Positions 18,638 to 27,371 of a stretch of DNA of 64,000 bases are shown in pieces. The first letter of the stretch is position 1; each line of letters opens with the position of its first letter. The stretch lies in contig KE159798.1 of the NCBI GenBank assembly GCA_000403475.2, forward strand, positions 72,960 to 136,959, in the 5' to 3' direction. Both the position numbers and the translations under genes were made by a program. The notes beneath the pieces are model-generated. The model did not search any database, was not told where the DNA came from, and saw nothing but the letters and a program-made list of their open reading frames with translations. This stretch comes from Lachnospiraceae bacterium MD308 (GTDB lineage Bacteria > Bacillota > Clostridia > Lachnospirales > Lachnospiraceae).

Positions 18638-19663
18638 ATGTTATCATTTGAAAGTGATTATACGGTAGGAGCCCATGAGAGGATATTAAACCGTATGCAG
18701 GAGATGAATTTGGTGCAGCAGAAAGGTTACGGGGGCGACGGCATCTGTGAGAGTGCAAAGGAAAAGATCCGGAAGGCATGTGAGTGCGAGGAAGCGCAGA
18801 TTCATTTTCTTGTAGGGGGCACGCAGGCGAACTCGATTGTGATTGGAGCATGTCTTAAGAGGTATGAAGGAGTTGTGGCGGCACAGACCGGGCATGTAAG
18901 TGTCCATGAGGCAGGTGCGATTGAATATACAGGACATAAAGTACTTGAGATTCCCGGACATGACGGGAAGATTGATGCGGATGAGCTTGCGGGTTATCTT
19001 AAGACTTTTTGGGAGGATGGCAGTCATGAGCATATGGTGTTCCCGGGCATGGTTTATATCTCCCATCCTACGGAATATGGGACCCTCTACAGTTTAAAGG
19101 AATTGCAAAAGATTTCAGAAGTATGTAAGAGCTATGACATTCCTTTGTATCTGGACGGAGCGCGGCTTGGTTACGGACTGATGAGCAGAGATACAGATGT
19201 GACATTGCCTGATATTGCACGATGCTGCGATATTTTCTACATCGGCGGTACAAAAGTGGGTGCACTGTTTGGTGAGGCGGTTGTATTTACAAAGAAAAAT
19301 ATGCCGAAGTATTTTATGACTATGGTGAAGCAGCAGGGCGGGCTTCTCGCTAAGGGATGGCTTTTGGGGCTTCAGTTCGACACGCTGTTTACGGATAACC
19401 TGTATTATGAGATTGGGAAAAATGCGATTGATATGGCAGAGCTGGTAAAGGAGGAATTTCGGAAAAAGGGATATGAGTTTTTCATTGACTCGCCGACAAA
19501 TCAACAGTTTTTTGTTATGGAGAATGATGCGATGGAGCGCTTAAGAAGTAAGGTGGCATTCAGCCTTTGGGAACCATATGATGAAAACCATACGATAGTA
19601 AGATTTGTGACAAGCTGGGCGACGAAGAAAGAAGATATAGAGGAGCTGTGCAGGCTGCTTTAG
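18638..19663 (+). CDS. Low-specificity L-threonine aldolase / beta-eliminating lyase family
   Basis: A 341-residue PLP enzyme splitting threonine or allo-threonine to glycine and acetaldehyde. It has FLVGGTQANSIVIGACL, the PLP-contacting YLDGARLGYGLM and the Lys-containing YIGGTKVGALFGEA (K206). It starts at ATG with GAGAGGAGAATGGAAG upstream, 22 bases after cobA-hemD. The N-terminal LVQQKGYGGDGI is typical of the clostridial subgroup. Confidence 0.9.
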   Translation: MLSFESDYTVGAHERILNRMQEMNLVQQKGYGGDGICESAKEKIRKACECEEAQIHFLVGGTQANSIVIGACLKRYEGVVAAQTGHVSVHEAGAIEYTGHKVLEIPGHDGKIDADELAGYLKTFWEDGSHEHMVFPGMVYISHPTEYGTLYSLKELQKISEVCKSYDIPLYLDGARLGYGLMSRDTDVTLPDIARCCDIFYIGGTKVGALFGEAVVFTKKNMPKYFMTMVKQQGGLLAKGWLLGLQFDTLFTDNLYYEIGKNAIDMAELVKEEFRKKGYEFFIDSPTNQQFFVMENDAMERLRSKVAFSLWEPYDENHTIVRFVTSWATKKEDIEELCRLL

Positions 19664-19695
19664 TCGGGATGAATAACTTGGTGCTTAAGATAAAT

Positions 19696-19743
19696 AAAAA
19701 GACAGCCTGTGCAGGAAAACCTGCTGGTTGACTGTCTTTTTTT
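19696..19743. terminator. Bidirectional terminator between threonine aldolase and aroA
   Basis: AAAAAGACAG (19696-19705) pairs with CTGTCTTTTT (19732-19741). An inner stem CAGG/CCTG (19712-19715/19720-19723) extends it. A- and T-runs at the two ends suit termination from both sides. Confidence 0.85.
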
Positions 19744-19756
19744 GGTTGCATGCAAT

Positions 19757-21061
19757 CTAATATAAGCTTTCGAGCGAAGCGAAAAATTCTGGGTAGGACA
19801 CATCCACACATTGGCAGTCTTCAATCACTGTTTCCTGGGAAGCAGCAAGCCCTGCTACTGCAAAAGACATGGCGATGCGGTGGTCGAGGTAACTTTTTAT
19901 ACGTGCACCAGAAAGAGGGGCGCCCGCGTTTCCTTCTATAATCATGCCGTCTTCTGTTGGAGTGACGGAGACGCCCATAGCTTTCAGGTTTTCTGTGACG
20001 GTATCGATTCGGTTCGTTTCTTTAACTTTAAGTTCAGCGGCATCTTTGATGATTGTTGTACCCTCGGCGCAGGCAGCCATGACGGCGATGATCAGGAGCT
20101 CATCAATCAGTGTAGGGATGATGTCGCCTTCAATGACTGTCCCTTTTAAGGGAGCGGATTTGACGAGAATATCTGCCCGCCCTTCACCGCCTTCGAAGGA
20201 TTTGTTCAGGAGGGTGAGCGGGGCGCCCATGGCTTCACACACTTTGAGAAATCCGGCGCGAGTGAAATTAGTACCTACATTTTTTACAAGGATTTCCGAA
20301 TGGGGAACTAAAAGCCCGGCGGCGATAAAGTATGCCGCAGAGGAGATATCCCCGGGAACATCAATCTGCTGTCCGTAAAGTTCATCGCATGGTTCAATCT
20401 GTGCGGTAGTGCTGCCGTCTCTATGCATGGTAGAGCTGACACATGCACCGAAATTCTGCAGCATAAGCTCTGTGTGGTTCCTGGACAGCGCAGGCTCTGT
20501 GACAGCGGTTTTGCCATCGGCGTAAAGCCCTGCAAGGAGGATGGCAGATTTTACCTGCGCAGACGCGACCGGCGCCTGATAATGGATGCCGCTAAGTGTG
20601 CCCGGATTTATCTGCAGCGGCGCACAGTTATTGTGATATCGGCTTGTGATATCGGCTCCCATGCTGTTTAACGGGGTCATAATTCGCGCCATAGGCCTGG
20701 AGTTTAAGGAGTCATCTCCGGACAGGGAGGAAGAGAAACTCTGGCCTGCAAGGATTCCGGAAAGCAGCCTGGTGGTTGTTCCGCTGTTTCCTACGTTCAG
20801 TGTTTCAGGCGGCTGAGTAAGACCGCGGAGCCCTTTCCCGTGAACCAGGATATAGTCCGGCTTTTCCTCGATTTCTATACCCATCCTGCGAAAACAGCCG
20901 ATGGTGGATAAGCAGTCTGCTCCTTTGAGAAAATGGGTAATCTCAGTTGTTCCCTGTGCGATGGAACCAAGCATAATGGAACGGTGGGAGATGGACTTGT
21001 CTCCCGGAATGTTAATTTCACCTTTTAGCCCTGCTGACGGGCGTATACATCTAACGCTCAT
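19757..21061 (-). CDS. aroA: 3-phosphoshikimate 1-carboxyvinyltransferase (EPSP synthase)
   Basis: A 434-residue shikimate-pathway enzyme joining PEP to shikimate 3-phosphate. Motifs are the N-terminal IPGDKSISHRSIML, GNSGTTTRLLSG, the DISSAAYFIAAGLL segment, and the C-terminal KVKETNRIDTV and DHRIAMSFAVAGL. I start it at ATG 21061 (MSVRCIRPSAG), which overlaps the end of tyrA by 11 bases, not at a longer reading inside tyrA. The overlap indicates coupled translation in a tyrA-aroA unit. Confidence 0.95.
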   Translation of the reverse strand: MSVRCIRPSAGLKGEINIPGDKSISHRSIMLGSIAQGTTEITHFLKGADCLSTIGCFRRMGIEIEEKPDYILVHGKGLRGLTQPPETLNVGNSGTTTRLLSGILAGQSFSSSLSGDDSLNSRPMARIMTPLNSMGADITSRYHNNCAPLQINPGTLSGIHYQAPVASAQVKSAILLAGLYADGKTAVTEPALSRNHTELMLQNFGACVSSTMHRDGSTTAQIEPCDELYGQQIDVPGDISSAAYFIAAGLLVPHSEILVKNVGTNFTRAGFLKVCEAMGAPLTLLNKSFEGGEGRADILVKSAPLKGTVIEGDIIPTLIDELLIIAVMAACAEGTTIIKDAAELKVKETNRIDTVTENLKAMGVSVTPTEDGMIIEGNAGAPLSGARIKSYLDHRIAMSFAVAGLAASQETVIEDCQCVDVSYPEFFASLESLY

Positions 21062-22145
21062 ATACGATATACCTAAATTTCTGCAATAATTCCGCGGCTC
21101 TTTTAGAGGACGCCTCATCGTAGAATTCTATACGCAGAACCCCTTCTTCAAATTCTCTGTTGTGTACAATCCCGATATTTTTTATATTAAGCCCGTTAGA
21201 GGCAAGGATGGTGGCGATAGCGGCGATGCCTCCGGCTTCGTCGATGATATCGCAATATACCGCATAGGCTTTTTTGATGGGACCTTTTGAGGCAGAGGGG
21301 ATTGCATTCCGGTAATTTTTGGAAGAATCAAAATTCCGGTAAAGGCTCTGCTCGTCCGCATTATCAATCAGTTCTTTAAAATGCTGCAAAGACTTGATAT
21401 ATCTGCCAAGAATCCGGGAGATGTTCTCCTGGTTCGCAAGGCAGATGTGCTGCCACATAGTAGGGGAAGAGGACGCAATGCGGGTAATATCCTTAAATCC
21501 CCCTGCCGCAAGATTTTTCATCAGCTCTGCCTCTGTGTCATTATCCTTCACAAAATTAACCAGGCTTGAGGCGATAATGTGCGGCAGATGGCTGATGGCG
21601 CCGGTCACGTAATCGTGCTGGCTGTAGTCAAGGATCAGCGGAATGGCACGCAGGGTTTTGATAAATGTTTCAAAGCGGTGAATTTTTTCTTGCACAACTT
21701 CCCTGGAAGGCGTCAGTATATAGTAAGCATTTTCAATGAGCATGGCTTTAGAATTAGAAAATCCGCTCTTTTCGGACCCTGCCATGGGGTGCCCGCCGAT
21801 AAAGTATTTCCCGATATCAAGAGCCGTTACTTCCTTATGTATATTGGACTTTACACTGCCTACATCTGTCAGGATGCAGTCGTCATGAAGGAATTCCTTC
21901 ATCTGCTTTAAATACGCTGTATTGTAGGCGACAGGCGCACATAGAAAGATATAATCGCAATGACTGAAATTTCCATCTATAGTAGTAGCCGCCACGTCGA
22001 TGACGGATTCTTGGGTTGCCAGTGCCAGCGCTTCTTTATTCTTGTCGAAAGCCACGATTTCATATTCAGGATAATACTGGCGAATAGCTTTTGCGACGGA
22101 GCCGCCGATCAATCCCAGGCCGATAAATCCAACTTTCTTTTTCAT
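21051..22145 (-). CDS. tyrA: Prephenate dehydrogenase with C-terminal ACT domain
   Basis: A 364-residue enzyme converting prephenate to 4-hydroxyphenylpyruvate on the tyrosine branch. The NAD-binding start is GFIGLGLIGGSVAKAIR, followed by DVGSVKSNI and the active-site segment GGHPMAGSEKSGF. The C-terminal ~70 residues (GGIAAIATILASNGLNIKNIGI) form an ACT domain, which suggests allosteric control by an amino acid. It precedes and overlaps aroA. Confidence 0.95.
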   Translation of the reverse strand: MKKKVGFIGLGLIGGSVAKAIRQYYPEYEIVAFDKNKEALALATQESVIDVAATTIDGNFSHCDYIFLCAPVAYNTAYLKQMKEFLHDDCILTDVGSVKSNIHKEVTALDIGKYFIGGHPMAGSEKSGFSNSKAMLIENAYYILTPSREVVQEKIHRFETFIKTLRAIPLILDYSQHDYVTGAISHLPHIIASSLVNFVKDNDTEAELMKNLAAGGFKDITRIASSSPTMWQHICLANQENISRILGRYIKSLQHFKELIDNADEQSLYRNFDSSKNYRNAIPSASKGPIKKAYAVYCDIIDEAGGIAAIATILASNGLNIKNIGIVHNREFEEGVLRIEFYDEASSKRAAELLQKFRYIVYER

Positions 22146-22201
22146 AGTGTCCCTCCCGAAATAATATGATGTCAGCGGGTTTACCGCGTTTTTTGTTTAT
22201 C

Positions 22202-22230
22202 ATTCTATATTCAAATCCTTATTTTGTCAA
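22202..22230 (-). promoter_or_regulatory. Predicted sigma-A promoter of tyrA-aroA
   Basis: On the minus strand TTGACA (22230-22225), a 17-base spacer and TAGAAT (22207-22202). This is a close match to consensus, about 57 bases before the tyrA ATG. Confidence 0.8.
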
Positions 22231-22282
22231 ATTATCCATTAATAACTGTGATAATGGAAGATGGATATTTTGAATAAATAAG

Positions 22283-22311
22283 TTGTAATGTTCACGGATT
22301 TTTAGTACAAT
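22283..22311 (+). promoter_or_regulatory. Predicted sigma-A promoter of the EF-G-like gene
   Basis: TTGTAA (22283-22288), a 17-base spacer, then TACAAT (22306-22311). The ATG of the EF-G-like gene is 44 bases downstream with AAGGAGG before it. Confidence 0.65.
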
Positions 22312-22354
22312 GTGTATATGAGATTTTTCTAAAAGAACAAGGAGGCAGCTAAAT

Positions 22355-24430
22355 ATGAAAGTTTATAGAACGGACGAAATCAGAAATGTAGTTCTCTTAG
22401 GACACGGCGGATGCGGCAAGACAAGTCTTGCAGAAGCTATGGCCTATGTATCCGGTGCAGTAAACCGGATGGGCAAGGTGACCGATGGCAATACAATCAG
22501 TGACTTTGACAAGGAAGAACAAAAGCGTGAGTTTTCCATCAGCACAGCATTGATTCCAATCGAGTGGGAGAAAGCTAAGATTAATGTGCTGGATACTCCG
22601 GGATATTTCGATTTTGTCGGAGAAGTAGAAGAGGCAGTCAGTGCTGCGGATGCTGCGGTGATCGTTGTATCAGGTAAGGCGGGCGTAGAAGTCGGGACAG
22701 AAAAGGCATGGGAATTGTGTGATAAGTACAGCCTGCCGCGTATGATCTATGTGACGGAGATGGATGTGGATGATGCCAGCTTCCGTCAGGTAGTCGAGGA
22801 TCTGACAGAGAGATACGGAAAAGTGATCGCGCCTCATTTTTCACCGATTCGTGAGGATGAGAAGCTGGTCGGCTATGTGAATATTATCAAGAATGCCGGA
22901 AGACGTTACACAGATATCGGAAAGAGAGAAGAGTGCGAGATTCCGGATTACTGTATGGAATATGTAGAGAGTTACCGTGAGAAGCTTCTTGAGGCGGTTG
23001 CAGAGACCAGCGAGGAGTTCATGGAGCGTTATTTTGGAGGCGAGGAGTTTTCTGTGGAGGAGATTCGTGCAGCGATGCGTACAGAGGTTATGGACGGAAG
23101 TATCGTTCCGGTTGCCATGGGTTCTAATATTCAGGCGCAGGGTGTTGCGAATCTGTTGTCTGATATTGTAAGGTTCTTCCCAAGTCCTGACTGGAGAGAG
23201 TGCGCAGGCGTGAATCTTAAGACGAATGAGATTTATGAGGCGAACTATGACTTTGCAAAAGCAAAATCCGCTTACGTATTCAAGACGATGGTAGACCCGT
23301 TCATCGGTAAATATTCTTTTGTAAAGGTATGTTCCGGCGTACTTAAAGGTGAGGACGTCCTTTACAATACATCTTCCGAGTCTGACGAGAAGCTTGGAAA
23401 GATCTATACAATGATTGGAAATAAGCCGGTAGAGGTCAGCGAGCTGTTTGCCGGCGATATCGGAGCAATCGCAAAGCTTGGCAATACAAAGACGGGCGAT
23501 ACACTTTCTGCTAAGACGATGCCGCTTCTTTTCGGAAAGACAGAGTATTCCAAACCTTATACATATATGAAGTATGTGACTACCAATAAAGGTGATGAAG
23601 ATAAGGTATCCCAGGCGCTTCAGAAGATGATGGCAGAGGATATTACTTTAAAGGCAGTCAATGACAGCGAGAACCGTCAGACACTTCTCTATGGTATGGG
23701 TGACCAGCACTTGGAGATTGCTGTGAGCAAGCTGGCAGAGAGATATAAATGTGCAGTTACCTTAGAGACACCGAAGGTAGCGTTCCGTGAGACGATCCGC
23801 AAGAATTCTGACGTGGATACGAAGTATAAGAAACAGTCCGGCGGACACGGTCAGTACGGACATGTCAAGATGAAGTTTGCTTCCTCCGGAGATTTGGAGA
23901 CGCCGTATGTATTTGAGGAGACGGTTGTAGGAGGAGCGGTTCCGAAGAACTACTTCCCGGCAGTTGAGAAGGGACTTCAGGAGTCCGTGATCAAGGGACC
24001 TTTGGCGGGATATCCGGTTGTGGGCGTAAAGGCTACGCTGTATGACGGCTCCTACCATCCGGTAGACTCTTCTGAGATGGCGTTTAAGACGGCGACCATC
24101 CAGGCATTCAAGAAGGGATTTATGGAGGCTGGACCGGTTCTTCTTGAGCCAATTGCTTCTATTAAAGTAACTGTTCCGGATGACTACACCGGAGATGTTA
24201 TGGGTGATCTGAATAAGCGCCGCGGACGTGTGCTGGGCATGAACCCGATTGCCGGCGGCTATCAGGTGATTGAGGCTGACATTCCGATGACGGGATTATT
24301 CGGATATTGTACAACGCTTCGTTCCATGACTGGCGGACGCGGTGTATATGAGTATGAATTTGCACGCTATGAGCAGGCTCCGTCGGATGTTCAGGAGGCA
24401 GAGATTGCGAAAAGGGCAGCAGAAGAATAA
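22355..24430 (+). CDS. EF-G-like translational GTPase (EF-G2 type), altered G4 motif
   Basis: A 691-residue protein with all EF-G domains: G domain (1-~265), domain II, III, IV (KQSGGHGQYGHVKMKF near 490) and V. G1 is GHGGCGKT (16-23). G3 is DTPGYFDF (80-87), with Tyr in place of the catalytic His of true EF-G, as in EF-G2 paralogues. G4, normally NKxD, reads TEMD (134-137), which should weaken guanine recognition. It is a stand-alone gene, not in the str operon, with its own promoter and terminator. It is probably a ribosome-associated paralogue whose role is undefined. Confidence 0.88.
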   Translation: MKVYRTDEIRNVVLLGHGGCGKTSLAEAMAYVSGAVNRMGKVTDGNTISDFDKEEQKREFSISTALIPIEWEKAKINVLDTPGYFDFVGEVEEAVSAADAAVIVVSGKAGVEVGTEKAWELCDKYSLPRMIYVTEMDVDDASFRQVVEDLTERYGKVIAPHFSPIREDEKLVGYVNIIKNAGRRYTDIGKREECEIPDYCMEYVESYREKLLEAVAETSEEFMERYFGGEEFSVEEIRAAMRTEVMDGSIVPVAMGSNIQAQGVANLLSDIVRFFPSPDWRECAGVNLKTNEIYEANYDFAKAKSAYVFKTMVDPFIGKYSFVKVCSGVLKGEDVLYNTSSESDEKLGKIYTMIGNKPVEVSELFAGDIGAIAKLGNTKTGDTLSAKTMPLLFGKTEYSKPYTYMKYVTTNKGDEDKVSQALQKMMAEDITLKAVNDSENRQTLLYGMGDQHLEIAVSKLAERYKCAVTLETPKVAFRETIRKNSDVDTKYKKQSGGHGQYGHVKMKFASSGDLETPYVFEETVVGGAVPKNYFPAVEKGLQESVIKGPLAGYPVVGVKATLYDGSYHPVDSSEMAFKTATIQAFKKGFMEAGPVLLEPIASIKVTVPDDYTGDVMGDLNKRRGRVLGMNPIAGGYQVIEADIPMTGLFGYCTTLRSMTGGRGVYEYEFARYEQAPSDVQEAEIAKRAAEE

Positions 24431-24445
24431 AAGAATAGAAAAGAT

Positions 24446-24480
24446 AATAAGAAAAGCCCGAGAGGGCTTTTCTTATTTTT
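24446..24480 (+). terminator. Intrinsic terminator of the EF-G-like gene
   Basis: A perfect 14-base stem, AATAAGAAAAGCCC (24446-24459) with GGGCTTTTCTTATT (24464-24477), loop GAGA, then T-rich. Confidence 0.93.
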
Positions 24481-24540
24481 ATAAAGGTGATATACTCTAC
24501 TATGTTTAATTTAAAATATGTAGATTAAAGAGGAACGAAG

Positions 24541-25899
24541 ATGAAGATTGTAATTATTGGTGACGGTAAAGTGGGGCATAAGCTTGCAATACAGTTGTCA
24601 GAAGAAAATTATGATATCACTCTGATTGACCAGAATGAAGGAAAGCTTAAAGATGCGTTGAATAAGATGGACATATTCTGTATTCCGGGAAACGGTGCGG
24701 ATGCGCAGATCATGAAGCAGGCGGATGTGCCTCATGCAGATCTTGTGATTGCCTGCGCTTCGGCTGACGAGATGAACATGCTAAGCTGCCTCATTGCAAG
24801 AAGGCTTGGGGCAAAGCATACGATTGCGAGGGTTAGAAATCCAATTTACTACAGACAGATTGGGATTCTGAAGGAGGATTTGCATCTTTCCATGGCAGTA
24901 AATCCGGAGCTTGCAGCGTCCAATGAGATCTTAAGAGTATTATTGTTCCCGGAGGCCAGCAAAGTAGAGACATTCATGAAGGGACGTGTGGAGCTGGTAG
25001 AGTATGCTGTGGCCGGGGATCAGCCGCTGACAGGTTTATCTCTTGCCGAGGTTTACCGAAAGTTCCAGATCAAGATATTGGTATGCGCGGTGAAGCGCGG
25101 GAAAGACGTCTATATACCGGATGGAAATTTTGTGGTGGAAGCAGGGGATCGTCTGCATATTGCGGCGGCCCATCAGGATTTGAGGACATTTTTTAAATCC
25201 CTTGGGCGTAAAAATGCGAAGGTGAAGAAGGTGCTCATCTGCGGGGGAGGGCATGTCTGCTTTTACCTTGCATCGCAGCTTTTACAGGTGGGTATGAAGG
25301 TGAAGATTATTGAGCGCAACGAACAGAGGTGTGAGGAGCTGTGCGAGCTGCTCCCCAAAGCCACTATCATTAATGGCAATGCGGCAGATCAGGATCTTCT
25401 GATGGAAGAGCGGATTACAGATACGGACGCTTTCGTGGCGCTTACCGGGATGGATGAAGAGAATATTATTATGTCTTTTTTTGCCAAGACACTTGGCGTA
25501 CCGAAGATCATTGCCAAGGTAAATGACGATACCAGGGCGCAGATGGTGGAAGGGCTGGGAATTGACAGTATTGTTTCCGCAAAAAGCGCGACGGCAGATG
25601 CAATCATGGGTTATGTAAGAGCGCGGAACAACTCTTACAGCAGTGCGAATGTTGAGACGATGTACCGGCTTGTGCAGGGCAAGGTAGAGGCGCTGGAGTT
25701 TATCATTAAGAAAGAATGCGAATATACGAATGTGCCGTTAAAGGATCTTCCTATCAAAAAGAATAATCTAATTGCCTGCATCGGGCGTAAAAGACAAGTT
25801 ATCGTTCCAGATGGTGACGCTCACCTGGAAGTGGGAGACAGTGTGATGGTGGTGACAAAAGATCATATTGTCAGCAATTTCAGTGATATTTTAGGTTAG
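24541..25899 (+). CDS. trkA: TrkA potassium-uptake regulatory subunit
   Basis: A 452-residue cytoplasmic gating protein with two RCK_N/RCK_C units in tandem. The first starts at KIVIIGDGKVGHKLA with D in LIDQNEG. The second starts near residue 225 at VLICGGGHVCFYLAS. It binds nucleotides and controls the TrkH channel encoded 13 bases downstream. The start has AGAGGAACGAAG upstream. It is the first gene of a run trkA-trkH-unknown membrane protein-AEC transporter. Confidence 0.95.
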   Translation: MKIVIIGDGKVGHKLAIQLSEENYDITLIDQNEGKLKDALNKMDIFCIPGNGADAQIMKQADVPHADLVIACASADEMNMLSCLIARRLGAKHTIARVRNPIYYRQIGILKEDLHLSMAVNPELAASNEILRVLLFPEASKVETFMKGRVELVEYAVAGDQPLTGLSLAEVYRKFQIKILVCAVKRGKDVYIPDGNFVVEAGDRLHIAAAHQDLRTFFKSLGRKNAKVKKVLICGGGHVCFYLASQLLQVGMKVKIIERNEQRCEELCELLPKATIINGNAADQDLLMEERITDTDAFVALTGMDEENIIMSFFAKTLGVPKIIAKVNDDTRAQMVEGLGIDSIVSAKSATADAIMGYVRARNNSYSSANVETMYRLVQGKVEALEFIIKKECEYTNVPLKDLPIKKNNLIACIGRKRQVIVPDGDAHLEVGDSVMVVTKDHIVSNFSDILG

Positions 25900-25912
25900 G
25901 AGCCTTGCAGAT

Positions 25913-27358
25913 ATGAACATAAAGATGATACGGTATATATTAGGGAAGATGTTGGGAGTGGAAGCTTTGCTTTTACTCATACCGGCATTTGTGGGCGTGC
26001 TGTACGGGGAGCATGAAGGATTTGCCTTTCTGATTCCGTCAGTAATCCTGTTTTTTGTGTACCTTTTGACAGGGCGAAAGAAGCCGGAAAAGACAAAGAT
26101 TTATCAGAAGGAGGGGCTGGTCATTGTCGCCATGGCATGGATTTTATGGTCGGTGTTCGGGGCGCTTCCATTTACGATATCCGGTGAGATTCCACTTTAT
26201 ATCGATGCTCTGTTTGAGACAATCTCCGGATTTACGACGACAGGTTCTTCTATACTTCCGGATGTTGAGAAGCTCTCTCAATGTATGCATTTTTGGAGAA
26301 GCTTTACCCACTGGGTAGGAGGTATGGGAGTGTTGGTGTTTGTGCTCGTGCTTACCAGCCTGGAAAAGAGCAGCACGATGTATCTGATGATGGCGGAAGT
26401 GCCGGGACCGGAGAAGGAAAAGCTGGTTCCGAAGATGACGTCAACGGCGCGGATTCTTTACGGCATTTATTTTGGGATGACGGCGTTAGAGGTAGTGCTT
26501 TTGCTCCTTGGCGGTATGAATATCTTTGACAGCTTAGTCCACGCGTTTGGCACAGCAGGAACCGGCGGTTTTTCTAACTATGCGGAGAGTGTGGGGCATT
26601 TTGGGAGCGCCTATATCGATGGGGTGATCTCCGTGTTCATGATTTTATTTGGGATAAATTTTAACCTGTACTTTCTTTTGCTCATGGGGGATTTTAAGCC
26701 TGTCTGGAAAAATGAGGAGCTAAGGGCGTACCTTCTCATTATTGCCGCGTCGACAGTGCTGATCACGATGAATATCAGCGGCCAGTACCCGGACATTCTT
26801 GGTGCTTTCCGCTATGCATTCTTTCAGGTAGGGTCAGTGATTACCACCACCGGATTTGCCACTGCTGATTTTGCATTGTGGCCTATGTTTTCCCAGTGCA
26901 TCCTGCTGATGCTGATGGTGACGGGAGCGTGTGCGTCCTCCACCGGAGGAGGAATCAAGGTGGCCAGAGTCCTGATTATTTTAAAGAGCATCAAGCGGGA
27001 AGTAAAACAGATGAAGCATCCGAAATCGGTAAGCATCATCCGTGTAAACGGCAAAAAGATGAATACGGATGTGGTGCGGAAGGTCTGCTCATATCTGATG
27101 GCTTACGCTGCTATTATGATTGGTTCTGTTTTGCTTGTTTCTATTGACAATATGGATTTTGCGACGACATTCAGCTCGGTGATGGCGACGCTTAACAATA
27201 TCGGTCCGGGAATCGGAGGTGTGGGACCGGCAGGGAATTTTTCACAGTTTTCTGTATTCTCAAAGCTGGTGTTCTGCTTTGACATGCTGGCGGGAAGGCT
27301 GGAGATATTCCCGTTCCTGATGCTGTTTGCCGTTCCGATATGGAGAAAACAATTTTAG
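25913..27358 (+). CDS. trkH: TrkH-type potassium channel subunit
   Basis: A 481-residue membrane protein with about ten membrane segments and four pore loops typical of Trk/Ktr/HKT channels. The loops include FETISGFTTTGSSIL (first loop), GTAGTGGFSNYAES, FQVGSVITTTGFATAD and ATLNNIGPGIGGVGPAGNF. It forms the K+ path gated by the preceding TrkA. Confidence 0.95.
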   Translation: MNIKMIRYILGKMLGVEALLLLIPAFVGVLYGEHEGFAFLIPSVILFFVYLLTGRKKPEKTKIYQKEGLVIVAMAWILWSVFGALPFTISGEIPLYIDALFETISGFTTTGSSILPDVEKLSQCMHFWRSFTHWVGGMGVLVFVLVLTSLEKSSTMYLMMAEVPGPEKEKLVPKMTSTARILYGIYFGMTALEVVLLLLGGMNIFDSLVHAFGTAGTGGFSNYAESVGHFGSAYIDGVISVFMILFGINFNLYFLLLMGDFKPVWKNEELRAYLLIIAASTVLITMNISGQYPDILGAFRYAFFQVGSVITTTGFATADFALWPMFSQCILLMLMVTGACASSTGGGIKVARVLIILKSIKREVKQMKHPKSVSIIRVNGKKMNTDVVRKVCSYLMAYAAIMIGSVLLVSIDNMDFATTFSSVMATLNNIGPGIGGVGPAGNFSQFSVFSKLVFCFDMLAGRLEIFPFLMLFAVPIWRKQF

Positions 27359-27371
27359 ACAGGAGGTATTT

